A stretch of 64,000 nucleotides of DNA, from assembly GCF_900163635.1 (NCBI RefSeq), contig NZ_FUID01000033.1:1-64000 (forward strand), given 5' to 3'. Source of the DNA: Leucobacter sp. 7(1) (lineage in GTDB: Bacteria > Actinomycetota > Actinomycetes > Actinomycetales > Microbacteriaceae). Shown here piece after piece: positions 51,297 to 59,208 of this stretch; the first letter of the stretch is position 1; each line of letters begins with the position of its first letter. Made by a program: the position numbers and the translations under genes. Below the pieces are notes generated by a model. The model did not search any database. It saw nothing but the letters and a program-made list of their open reading frames with translations, and had not been told where the DNA came from.

Positions 51297-51596
51297 TCAG
51301 TACTGGCTCATTGCCGCCTCGGAGGCCTCCTCCTCGGCTTCCACCAAGTCCGCAGCGCCTGCGTCCTTGGCCTGCCTTGCGGCTTTGGCCTTGCGGCTGC
51401 GCTCTTCCCGCTGCGCGGTCAGCTTGCGGAATGCCCGCTCGTACATCTCGTTGTAGAAATCGCTGTGCTCGTCCTTGAGTTCGACCAGCATGAGATCAGT
51501 GATCTTCTTTTCCTCAGCGGCCTTCTTGCGATTCAGCTTCGCCAGCTGCTTCGCGTAGGCTGCCTTGGCCTTCAGCATTTCTTCTTCAACGGTCAT
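51297..51596 (-). CDS. Small charged coiled-coil protein
   Basis: 99 residues from ATG 51596 (MTVEEEMLKAKAAYAKQLAKLNRKKAAEEKKI...), highly charged helix throughout, ending EAEEEASEAAMSQY. A GTG or ATG 3 codons earlier is possible. No family is recognised. It closes the replication operon and is followed by a terminator. Confidence 0.55.
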   Translation of the reverse strand: MTVEEEMLKAKAAYAKQLAKLNRKKAAEEKKITDLMLVELKDEHSDFYNEMYERAFRKLTAQREERSRKAKAARQAKDAGAADLVEAEEEASEAAMSQY

Positions 51597-51752
51597 GGCG
51601 ACCACCCTTTCAACAGTGATTCTTCAATTGGTGCAGCATTTGCTGCTGGAATATCCGCACCCGGAGCGTGAGCGCAGGGGTCGGGGTTTGCCAGGAGCCG
51701 AAGACGGGTCGCACAAGCTGCACGGCCCGCCCTGAGCGGCCTGCTGGCGGGT

Positions 51753-52403
51753 CTACGAGGCCTTCACCAGGTCTTCGGCTTCCTCGGCATCTGCGAACGC
51801 CTCAGGAGCCTGCTGGCGGGCTTCTCGCAGCCGACGCTGGATGGTGCGATCGCTGACGTTGACTCCTGCATTGGAGAACAGCTGCACCGTTGACCGCCAG
51901 GACACGTCTTCACCAGCACGAGCACGAGTCACGAGCCAGTCAATCTGCTCGTCCTTTTCGGTCGGGACCCGATCGATGACTGCATCGTTCTTCGCCGTTG
52001 ACTGCGTGACTGCGTCACTCTCAACTAACCCAGTCACTGGTGAATCACTGACTGGAACCGTGACTTCCTCGGCAGTCACACGGTGAATCTGCCCGTCAGG
52101 GGTGACCATCACCGTTGACCCATCGGAGAAGTCAACAGTCACCAGACCGTCAGCGGAAACGCGAACTTCCTGGCCGGCCGGCTTCGGCATGACCGTGACC
52201 ATACCTTCGTCGTCTACGTACAGTTCCTGCTGAGCCGACGTAGTCACGTCCAGGTAGCCGTTATCGCGCAGCGTGACCTTCGCCGAGCTCGGCGTCATGC
52301 CACCGCGGCGCTCGACCTCGACTACTCCGTAGCCCTCGGCGTAGCGGAACGGCCCCCAGCTGCGGGTCTGCGAACCGATGTCGGAAGGTGAATTGTTGCT
52401 CAT
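51753..52403 (-). CDS. Soluble protein with a C-terminal HTH shared with the DUF2637 neighbour
   Basis: 216 residues. The middle has short beta repeats (GYLDVTTSAQQELYVDDEGMVTVMPKPAG, DGLVTVDFSDGSTVMVTPDGQ). The last 55 residues (EQIDWLVTRARAGEDVSWRSTVQLFSNAGVNVSDRTIQRRLREARQQAPEAF) are a helix-turn-helix that is clearly homologous to the end of the next protein. It may act with it on the same DNA sites. Confidence 0.6.
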   Translation of the reverse strand: MSNNSPSDIGSQTRSWGPFRYAEGYGVVEVERRGGMTPSSAKVTLRDNGYLDVTTSAQQELYVDDEGMVTVMPKPAGQEVRVSADGLVTVDFSDGSTVMVTPDGQIHRVTAEEVTVPVSDSPVTGLVESDAVTQSTAKNDAVIDRVPTEKDEQIDWLVTRARAGEDVSWRSTVQLFSNAGVNVSDRTIQRRLREARQQAPEAFADAEEAEDLVKAS

Positions 52404-52438
52404 CGTAGAGCTCCTATCTCTTTGTTGTGGTGAGTTCT

Positions 52439-53503
52439 CTAAGCTGCTGCGAAGACCTCTGGCGCTTTCGCACGGGCCTCTCGCAGACGCCGCTGTGCAG
52501 TGCTATCGCTGACCGGCTGACCGACCTCCTCGAAGACCGCCAGCAGTGCCTTCTTCGTTACGTCACGGCCAGCTCGTGCCCGGTCAACGATCCAATCGAC
52601 CTGTGCAGCCGGTTCGGCGGGAATGTTCTCGATCGCATGAAGCTGGGGCGCTGACTCGACGACTTCAGCCACCTCAGTCACGGGTGCGTCAGCCTCCGCA
52701 ATCACGACTTCACGCTCAGTCACGACCTCTTCAGTGACTGACTCACTGGAATCAACCGGGTCATCAGTGACTGCCTGCTGCGGCTCGTCGTGACCGTCAA
52801 GCTCAGTTGGTTCCACCACCGACTGGACCGTTGACCGTGCAAAATCAGGTTCAGAAGTCTCGGCCACCACGTCGTGGTCAGGCGCTTCAGTCAGCTCAGC
52901 CAGCTCAGTCACGACCGGCTCAGGCTGGCTCGCGTCGGCGATCGCCGCGGGCGCTGGGGTGGCGATAATCGGCACCGGCTGGCTCGCTTCGGTAGGGACC
53001 TCGGCCACGGCATCGACGGCTTCGTCAGACTTCGGCATCTGTCCGCGTGTGGTCATCAACGACGCGAGAATGTGGACTGTAAGCAGCAGTCCGACTGGCG
53101 GCACCAGGTTGATGAAAACGATGAGTGCACCGCGGATGAACCAAGCGACCTCTGCCCCTGCGTCGGCCAGCAGGCCGTGTGCCACGTTGCCAAGAATCGA
53201 CACGATGGCAAAGCTGATCAGCGTCCCCATCGTGAACGTCTTCAGATCGGGATCCCGCTTGCCAGCCACGAAGTACACCACCGTGGCGGCGAGGATCGTA
53301 CCGTCGACAGCAACAGGCCACAGCCAAGCGACGGTCGCCGAGATGTTGCCGTACTCGGCAAGCTCGCTCAGCGAGTCAAACGAGATGACGAAGATCGACA
53401 CTACGACCAGCACCACCAGGGTGACGGCGACGATGGTCAGCCCGTGCGTGTCCATCCAGGCAAGGAAGCCGGAGCCCTTGCTCTTGGTCTTTGCGTTGCT
53501 CAT
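52439..53503 (-). CDS. DUF2637 membrane protein with C-terminal HTH
   Basis: 354 residues. About four helices in the first 150 residues (WMDTHGLTIVAVTLVVLVVVSIFVISFDSLSELA, VAWLWPVAVDGTILAATVVYF...) match DUF2637, found in actinobacterial plasmids and integrative elements near replication and spread genes. A long acidic linker of about 140 residues leads to a C-terminal HTH (VDWIVDRARAGRDVTKKALLAVFEEVGQPVSDSTAQRRLREARAKAPEVF) shared with the downstream gene. A membrane-anchored DNA-binding protein for segregation or transfer is plausible. Confidence 0.75.
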   Translation of the reverse strand: MSNAKTKSKGSGFLAWMDTHGLTIVAVTLVVLVVVSIFVISFDSLSELAEYGNISATVAWLWPVAVDGTILAATVVYFVAGKRDPDLKTFTMGTLISFAIVSILGNVAHGLLADAGAEVAWFIRGALIVFINLVPPVGLLLTVHILASLMTTRGQMPKSDEAVDAVAEVPTEASQPVPIIATPAPAAIADASQPEPVVTELAELTEAPDHDVVAETSEPDFARSTVQSVVEPTELDGHDEPQQAVTDDPVDSSESVTEEVVTEREVVIAEADAPVTEVAEVVESAPQLHAIENIPAEPAAQVDWIVDRARAGRDVTKKALLAVFEEVGQPVSDSTAQRRLREARAKAPEVFAAA

Positions 53504-53505
53504 GG

Positions 53506-53910
53506 CTACTTCTCCTTGCAGTGGGTGGGCTTAGTCGCGTCGTGGGTTGCGCTCATGTCGTGAAAAGAGGGGGACAGGCCGTAGGCCTGCCCGATGGCCT
53601 GGGCGACCAGCACGAAAGCCTTCGGATCGATGCCGGTCATCACGTCGCCCAGATCCACTGGGTGCTTGGAAGACACCAAGCTCATTGCGACCTGGAGCAC
53701 GCGGCGCTGTCCGCCGCTGAGGTGGCCGCATTCCGCTGCAGCGACCTCCGGGTCGAACCAGCAGCTGCCAGCGTCCGTGCGACGCACCCAGGGACCGTCG
53801 AGCAGGTGTCCACCGTTGAAGCTGATCAGCAGTTCGACGGCAGCCTGCTCGCAGGTCGTCTCGGCCCAGTGCCGGAGACCCATGTCGCGGGGAGTGGAAT
53901 CGTTCTTCAT
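53506..53910 (-). CDS. Hypothetical protein of the replication operon
   Basis: Start at ATG 53910 (MKNDSTPRDMGLRHW). 134 residues, with RRVLQVAMSLVSSKHPVDLGDVMTGIDPKAFVLVAQAIGQAYGL as helical core. GGAGATC lies before the start. No family is recognised. It is 14 bases after the primase gene and 2 bases before the DUF2637 gene. Confidence 0.6.
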   Translation of the reverse strand: MKNDSTPRDMGLRHWAETTCEQAAVELLISFNGGHLLDGPWVRRTDAGSCWFDPEVAAAECGHLSGGQRRVLQVAMSLVSSKHPVDLGDVMTGIDPKAFVLVAQAIGQAYGLSPSFHDMSATHDATKPTHCKEK

Positions 53911-53924
53911 GGGGATCTCCTTGG

Positions 53925-55805
53925 TTAGTTGGTGGCGGCGCTGCCGGTGTTGCGCAGCAGGCCGTCGTACTTCGACTTGAGAATCGGCTTGCACAGGGCG
54001 TCCGGATCGGGTCGACGGCTAGGCTGCTGGCGCTGCAGGAGCCTTTCTGCCGGGTTCATCCAGTCCTGCAAGTCGTATCCGGCAATGAGCGGCTCGGGAT
54101 CATCCATTCGACGAGCTGGCCGGGTGTTGCCAGCTGCGGGCCTGTACCAGCTGTCGTCGTTCCTGACGATCTGCGTCACGTCGCCAATGAAGCGCTGGCG
54201 GGAGATCGGCGATCCCGAGGGCGACACCTTGGCGAACCAGCTCTTGTAGAGGTCGTAGAGGAACGGGAACGGGAGCAGGTCCCATACGAACTCGTCCTTG
54301 AACTCCTCCCAGAAGGAGCGCACCGGATCGTTGTTCTCCTTGTACTCGCCCAGCACCACCTGAGTCGCGACCGGCTCTGACAGTTCGTAGTACGAGCCCG
54401 GGGCCTGAACGCCGGCCTTGTGCAGGACGCGCCAGAGCACGTACTCCAGTACCTCCTGACGCTGCAGGTAATCGCCCTTGATGTACTTGCGTTCCATGCC
54501 CGTGTAGCTCTTGATGAACGGCACGAAGAGCTGGCGGCGGTAGAACGACTCCGACTTGTCCTTGACCAGCGGGAACTCGTTGAGGCACTGCACCATGAAA
54601 CCCCAGAACTGGAACGCAATCGGCTGCTTATGCTTACGATCGATCTGGATCACGTCATTGGTGACAATCGCCTTCATGTTGGCGGCCTTGTCGATGAAGG
54701 TGCCGACGTCGTTCTCGTCGACGATGATCGCGTTGGCACGCACCAGCGGCTCCAGGGCGAAGTTCTTGCCGAAGTCGCTCAATGGGATCGATGTGTGCGA
54801 TCCATCACCCACCAGGTTGCGCATCAGGGAACACAGCGTGCCCTTGCCGTTATTGCCAACCTCCGAGTAGAACCACGCCGTTTTGCCCCAGCGCACATGC
54901 GGCCGGACGATCGCACCCAAGATTTCCCAGATCAGATCCGACAGCCCTTCCTGCCCTGGCTCGTCGAACATTTCCTCGAGCCAGCCCTCCACATCCCAGA
55001 CCGTGCCGTCTTCGGGATGGGTGATGACCTGCTTGGGTGCATCTTTGACGTAGTTCACCTTGCTCTTGGCCACGAAGACGATGGCTGGATCAAACGGATT
55101 CAGGCTCTTGGCTTCGAAGCGGAAGCTCTTGCCGGCGAACTCCATCTCGGCCGGCTCGACGCCGTAGTGGAAGATCCCGTTGTTCACAGCCACCAGGTCG
55201 CGTTCACCGCACTGATGCCTGCGCGGGGCATCTTCCTTGAGCACCGCCACGACTTCCTTGAACTCGTTCAGCATCAACCGGGCGTTGTAGGAGCGAGCCA
55301 CCGTTCGAATGTCGTCTTCGCTCGTGGTGTAGGTGCCCTTCAGCTTGCCGGTCGTCCGGTACATGGCCAGCAAGTCGTACTCGCGGTCGGTGTCCTTGGC
55401 GTTGGGTGCGATGCGGATGACATGGTGCAGCTTCAGCAGGATCTGCGCGACCTGCCAGTAGTCCAAGCGGCGCACCGCGGGGAGCTTGGGCTCGCCCTTG
55501 TCGATCTTGCGGTTCTCCTGGCGCAGAACGGCAGCGGTGAGCTCCAGCAGCTGCTCCTCGATGGTCTTCGGCCCAGGATTGCCCAGCTCGTTGATGCGCT
55601 CGAGATACGTCTCAGTCACGTAGGTCGTGATCAGGTTCTGCGGAGCCGGCTCCTTGGAGTCGCGCAGTGCGAAGTAGTCGAGCATTTCGCCGGTCAGCCG
55701 AGCCAGTGGCGTGGGTGCCGGCCGTCCCGGCACGGCATCGGCAGAAGCCGATGCGGGCGATGATTCGAAGTTGGCTGGGGTCCCGTTTTCGGGTACACTA
55801 GACAT
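53925..55805 (-). CDS. D5-type primase-helicase / replication ATPase
   Basis: 626 residues. The N-terminal half shows the D5_N region (YDLLAMYRTTGKLKGTYTTSEDDIRTVARSYNARLMLNE). SF3 helicase motifs follow: Walker A EVGNNGKGTLCSLMRNLVG near 300, Walker B AIIVDENDVGTF near 355, and the motif C-like FMVQCLNEFP near 405. A C-terminal region after 450 probably holds a winged helix. Such proteins start replication of phages and plasmids. Immediately upstream is an HTH gene and then the iteron-like region, so this is the likely replication initiator-helicase. Confidence 0.85.
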   Translation of the reverse strand: MSSVPENGTPANFESSPASASADAVPGRPAPTPLARLTGEMLDYFALRDSKEPAPQNLITTYVTETYLERINELGNPGPKTIEEQLLELTAAVLRQENRKIDKGEPKLPAVRRLDYWQVAQILLKLHHVIRIAPNAKDTDREYDLLAMYRTTGKLKGTYTTSEDDIRTVARSYNARLMLNEFKEVVAVLKEDAPRRHQCGERDLVAVNNGIFHYGVEPAEMEFAGKSFRFEAKSLNPFDPAIVFVAKSKVNYVKDAPKQVITHPEDGTVWDVEGWLEEMFDEPGQEGLSDLIWEILGAIVRPHVRWGKTAWFYSEVGNNGKGTLCSLMRNLVGDGSHTSIPLSDFGKNFALEPLVRANAIIVDENDVGTFIDKAANMKAIVTNDVIQIDRKHKQPIAFQFWGFMVQCLNEFPLVKDKSESFYRRQLFVPFIKSYTGMERKYIKGDYLQRQEVLEYVLWRVLHKAGVQAPGSYYELSEPVATQVVLGEYKENNDPVRSFWEEFKDEFVWDLLPFPFLYDLYKSWFAKVSPSGSPISRQRFIGDVTQIVRNDDSWYRPAAGNTRPARRMDDPEPLIAGYDLQDWMNPAERLLQRQQPSRRPDPDALCKPILKSKYDGLLRNTGSAATN

Positions 55806-55879
55806 AGATGTCTCCTCGGAGATTCGCCTGGTAAACGAGCTGCTTACTCGTCAGGCGGGAAATGAATGAACACTTGGAA

Positions 55880-55907
55880 GGCCCCGGTTCGCCGGGGTCT
55901 TTCTTTT
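55880..55907 (+). terminator. Hairpin between HTH and primase genes
   Basis: Stem GGCCCCGG / CCGGGGTC with loop TTCG and TTTCTTTTT on the plus strand. In the minus direction it could attenuate transcription into the primase gene. Confidence 0.55.
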
Positions 55908-55910
55908 TGT

Positions 55911-56303
55911 TCAGGTCGCAGAGGGCCGAGTCAGCAGCCAGCGAAGCTCGATCTGTTCGCTTGCGTCGAGCTGAGGGAACATGTGCACGAGCTCCTTGGC
56001 GTAGTCGCCAAGCGTCCCCTCCGTCGGCTGAAAACAAGACAGCAATCGATTCAGCTCGATCTTCTGGCTTGCGTCGAGCTTCGGAAAAGCATTGGCCAGC
56101 GCCTTGAGGTAGTCGCCAAGCGACCATTCGCCCAGCAAATGCAGGTCGCACCCGAGAATCTTGTAGCCGTTGCGGACCTTTCGGCCAGGCACGCGGCCCT
56201 CACGGACGAACTGGGTGATGGTGTTCCGGTGGCCGTAGCTCATTTCGTTCAGCTCACGAAAGCTGAACTCACGCTCCAGCATCGAAAGATTAGAAGTGCC
56301 CAT
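55911..56303 (-). CDS. HTH protein with an internal 29-residue duplication
   Basis: 130 residues. The start (EREFSFRELNEMSYGHRNTITQFVREGRVPGRKVRNGYKILGCDL) reads as a MerR/excisionase-type winged helix. Then two copies of a helical unit follow: SLGDYLKALANAFPKLDASQKIELNRLLS and TLGDYAKELVHMFPQLDASEQIELRWLLT. It starts the replication operon next to the iteron-like region, and may regulate replication or excision. Confidence 0.65.
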   Translation of the reverse strand: MGTSNLSMLEREFSFRELNEMSYGHRNTITQFVREGRVPGRKVRNGYKILGCDLHLLGEWSLGDYLKALANAFPKLDASQKIELNRLLSCFQPTEGTLGDYAKELVHMFPQLDASEQIELRWLLTRPSAT

Positions 56304-56750
56304 GACGGAGTCCTTCAGAATGCAAGGTGTCGGCTCGTCATCGCATGTTGCATGCGGCGAGCTCTATTCGGTTCCGTCCACCCGTCCCGCACTCACCGCT
56401 GTCATTGCGATGCGTGGGCCCACAGTCTCGGGGCCGTCGGTTTCGGCGTTGTCGTCCGGATCCCTCCGGGCCGCCGTGGTTCTGCATCGCCATCTTCGCG
56501 ATGTATTACGTTCGATAGTACAGCAGCTGCAAGACTTGTGCAACTTGGGTAGCGATAGTCGCTGAAGTTGCCCAACTGGGCGCATGTCGCCGTTGGGTAG
56601 AGGCTTGGACCGGTGGCCATGTCGCCAGCGCAGGGGATCCGCGTCGTGTAGGTAACTGAAAAGACCTGCAAGTTCTACACTGCCATTTCCCCTTGTCGGC
56701 ACGCGGGTTCACCGTTGAAGACATGCCACCAAGCGGTTGGTGTCCAGGCT
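56304..56750. other. Gene-free stretch upstream of the replication operon
   Basis: Contains the presumed promoter of the HTH-primase operon. A GCATG-rich palindromic patch (CGCATGTTGCATGCGGCG, about 56342) is visible. Short open frames here lack ribosome sites and look like shadows. Confidence 0.5.
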
Positions 56751-57037
56751 GATGTCCCGACCTCTTGGGACAATGTCCCGAGCTTTTTTCGTAGCTCGGG
56801 ACACCGTTTCACCATGTCAGAGCGAGAATTGAGATCGATGTCCCCGCTGTCCCCGCCTTTTCCAACCTTTACAGGGTTGCAGGGATGGCTGGAAAACCAT
56901 CTCTATATAACTTTCTTAAAAAGAGAGGGACATCGGGGACATCTATAAGAATCTTCTTAAATTCGCAGGTCAGAGCCACTTTGCCGTGTCCCCGTCTTTG
57001 TCCCGACCTTTTCAGATGTCCCGAGCGCTCGGGACAT
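56751..57037. other. Iteron-like GTCCCGA cluster with AT-rich core, candidate replication origin
   Basis: GTCCC(C)G or its inverse occurs about eleven times in 290 bp. Two units share the plan GTCCCGACCT ... TGTCCCGAGC ... GCTCGGGACA: one with a 10-nt gap (56774-56783 with 56794-56803) and one as a perfect 22-bp palindrome (57016-57037). Between them is the only AT-rich stretch of the area (about 56900-56960), with repeated CTATA..CTTAAA. This is typical of an iteron origin next to the replication gene. Confidence 0.6.
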
Positions 57038-57320
57038 TTTCACTGCATCATGCGCTCCAGCCCGTACACACTTCCTTCCACTGACGACATGGGCCACCTC
57101 GGCCACACCGCGACATGCGCCCCAGCACGACGCTGAAGCTGGGCTGCCAGCCAGCTGCAACTTCGCCCAGGGCATCGCCGATCCTCATTGCTTCACGACA
57201 TGGGTCCCCAGCACTCCTGCTATCCACCCTTCGCGACACGGATCCCTTCCGTTACCCGCCTGGGGCTCCGCATAGTTGCGCGTGGCCGGTCGATGCATTT
57301 CTCCAAGTCAGCCCGTAGTC
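57038..57320. other. Gene-free stretch between origin candidate and right-end regulator
   Basis: No convincing gene or strong repeat seen, apart from AAGTCAGC (57305-57312), which pairs with GCTGACTT (57340-57347) overlapping the operator of the next gene. Confidence 0.5.
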
Positions 57321-57353
57321 TGTAGTAAGCAACCCATCTGCTGACTTACTACA
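57321..57353. promoter_or_regulatory. 9-bp inverted repeat before the right-end HTH gene
   Basis: TGTAGTAAG (57321-57329) and CTTACTACA (57345-57353) with a 15-bp gap, 19 bases upstream of the start codon. Likely the binding site of the regulator itself. Confidence 0.6.
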
Positions 57354-57371
57354 CCGAGGAGCGCCTGGCGC

Positions 57372-57899
57372 ATGACTGCTGACGACGCCGAGCTGGTTGT
57401 ACCACCCGAGAGCAAGCTGCTTCGTGCTGCCTACGAGGCGTCCGGCCTCTCCGTCCCGGCCATGTCGAAGGCCACCGAGATCTCCAAGCCGTCCATCCAC
57501 ATCGCCATGAATGGCTTCCGCTACAAGCAGGGCCAGCCTGTGGCCGTGTCGCCGCCTGACAAGACCTTGGTGAAGCTCGCCTCCCTGCTCCGCGTCCAGC
57601 CTGCTGCGCTACGCGAGGCTGGCCGGGAACGGGCTGCCCAGCTGCTTGAAGAGATCCCTGCGGACCAACGCCCCACCCGGGTGCCTGAAGACATCAGCAC
57701 CAGATCGCGGGCCGAGGGGCGGCGGGTCGTGACGCAGCAGGTACTCGGCGTCTTCTCCACTGAAGAGCTACGCGCTGAGATCCAGCGCCGCGAAGCCAAG
57801 CTGGCTGAAGACGAGCTCTACGCCGACGAGGACGAGGACAACGAGGCGTTCCACCGGGAGCTGGCTGAGGATCTGCGCACCGAGCAGTGGCCGGGCTGA
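57372..57899 (+). CDS. HTH regulator at the right end of the element
   Basis: 175 residues, start ATG 57372 after GAGGAGCG. The first half is an XRE-like helix-turn-helix (LLRAAYEASGLSVPAMSKATEISKPSIHIAMNGFRYKQG..., KLASLLRVQPAALREAG). The second half is acidic helix. It is the last gene before attR and may govern maintenance or excision of the element. Confidence 0.7.
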   Translation: MTADDAELVVPPESKLLRAAYEASGLSVPAMSKATEISKPSIHIAMNGFRYKQGQPVAVSPPDKTLVKLASLLRVQPAALREAGRERAAQLLEEIPADQRPTRVPEDISTRSRAEGRRVVTQQVLGVFSTEELRAEIQRREAKLAEDELYADEDEDNEAFHRELAEDLRTEQWPG

Positions 57900-57960
57900 C
57901 CAACGCCTCCTGGCCCCGCTAGGGCGCTAATCGCCGCATCAGGGCACCAGTCGCGGAACC

Positions 57961-57991
57961 GGTGCTACAACTCCGACATGCGGTAGCGCAT
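57961..57991. other. attR junction: element-side att arm plus core
   Basis: Arm GGTGCTACAACTCC (57961-57974), GAC, then ATGCG joined to the core GTAGCGCAT (57983-57991). Joined to the left end (30273-30289), this gives a 48-bp attP in which both the outer arms and the inner ATGCG/CGCAT are symmetric about the same point, between GT and AG of the core. Confidence 0.8.
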
Positions 57992-58234
57992 GTCGATGAC
58001 CCCGGTGCCAACCTCAATTCGCTTGGTGCGGGCTGCCATTGCGGTGAGCAGTGGCATGGGCGACGCCGCCTGGCGTGCGAAGTGATGCACGCGCACGTAG
58101 GCCCCGTTCACGCCAATCTCATCGGCGCCCTCGGCAAGCTCGATTGTCTGGCGCAGCATGTCGCCCGCGGTGCGCACGCGCGATCCGGGAACCGGACCGT
58201 AGTGGCCGAATGACAGGAATCCAAAAGCTCTCAT
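57965..58234 (-). pseudogene. LLM class flavin-dependent oxidoreductase, N-terminal part
   Basis: From ATG 58234 (MRAFGFLSFGHYGPVPGS) to the junction codons MRY, 84 residues belong to the host gene; five residues (RMSEL) and a stop come from the element. The segment has the first strands and the FMN-region residues of luciferase-like monooxygenases. The remaining 265 residues are at 29466-30263. A -10-like TTATAC just before the start suggests a short leader. The gene is inactivated in this strain while the element is inserted. Confidence 0.9.
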
Positions 58235-58440
58235 GGTGGGTATAACCGCCAACGCAAAAGTATATTCCCGCGCATGTAGATTTGGCGGCCGTAGCGGCCC
58301 TGCGGGGGTTTTCGCCTGTGCTGGATCCGGCGACCGCTCTGTGCTGGGCCCAGGGTGCCGTCCGCACATGGCACCGGGGGATGACCGCGATGGTACTCCT
58401 GGGTGATCCCTGGGAACTTCCGCGCTCGTAGCGTCGAAGC

Positions 58441-59208
58441 ATGGACATTCAACCGAGCGACATGGGACTGGTTGCGCGCGTCGCACACCTCAGGAAGCAC
58501 TACGGCAGTGGCGATCACCGTGTCACCGCCCTCAATGACGTATCCATCGGGATCCGGCGCAGCCAGTTCACCGCGATCATGGGGCCGTCCGGATCCGGCA
58601 AATCCACGCTCATGCACGTCATGGCTGGCCTCGACACCGCCACAGAGGGGCGCGTCTGGCTCGGTGACGACGAGATCACGCACCTCGGCGACACCGAACT
58701 CACGCGGCTACGCCGGCGCCGGATCGGCTTCGTGTTCCAGGCCTTCAACCTCGTTCCCACGCTCGACGTCATGGGGAACCTCCGCCTCCCATTCGAACTT
58801 GATGGGCGCGGGGTGCCGCAGGCGGACCGCGAGCGCATCGACGCCCTCGTCCACGCGCTCGGCCTCGCGGGTCGCACGAGTCACCGACCCCACGAACTCT
58901 CGGGCGGCCAGCAGCAGCGGGTCGCGATCGCGCGCGCCCTCGCGACCCAACCCGATGTGATCTTCGCTGACGAGCCCACGGGAGCCCTCGACTCCCGCAC
59001 CGGACGTGAAGTGCTCGCGCTGCTGCGCGCCGCCGTTGTCGAACAGGGGCAGAGCATCGCGATGGTCACCCACGATCCCATCGCGGCCAGCCACGCTGAC
59101 CGGATCCTGTTCCTCGCCGACGGCCGCATCGTTGCGGACCGGGCCGCGATGACGCCCGAGCAGATCTCTGAGGCCATGCTGAGTCTTGAAGCGGAGGCCG
59201 CGGCATGA
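58441..59208 (+). CDS. ABC transporter ATP-binding protein, LolD/MacB type
   Basis: 255 residues with Walker A GPSGSGKSTL near 50, Q-loop FVFQAFNLVPTL, signature LSGGQQQRVAIARAL, Walker B VIFADEPTGALDS and the H-loop VTHD. The sequence family is that of MacB/LolD/FtsE-like ATPases that energise FtsX-type permeases. Overlaps the permease gene by 4 bases (ATGA). The start at 58441 is the first ATG of the conserved frame. Confidence 0.92.
   Translation: MDIQPSDMGLVARVAHLRKHYGSGDHRVTALNDVSIGIRRSQFTAIMGPSGSGKSTLMHVMAGLDTATEGRVWLGDDEITHLGDTELTRLRRRRIGFVFQAFNLVPTLDVMGNLRLPFELDGRGVPQADRERIDALVHALGLAGRTSHRPHELSGGQQQRVAIARALATQPDVIFADEPTGALDSRTGREVLALLRAAVVEQGQSIAMVTHDPIAASHADRILFLADGRIVADRAAMTPEQISEAMLSLEAEAAA

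Larger units (their letters stand above)
30264..57991. mobile_element. Integrated mobilizable element with serine integrase, two relaxases and plasmid-type replication genes
   Basis: The boundaries are defined by the split LLM gene and the 9-bp direct repeat GTAGCGCAT at 30264-30272 and 57983-57991. The element carries integrase, restriction-modification, tyrosine recombinase, repeat-nuclease, coupling protein, MOBF and MOBP-like relaxases, a D5-type primase and iteron-like repeats. No VirB4/TraE-type ATPase or other large channel gene was found, so it is likely mobilized by a helper or uses a reduced transfer system. Gene content is plasmid-like throughout and distinct from the flanks. Confidence 0.9.

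Noticed and set aside
54420-55763. 447-residue open frame on the plus strand
   Set aside because: Antisense to the primase-helicase with its clear Walker motifs.
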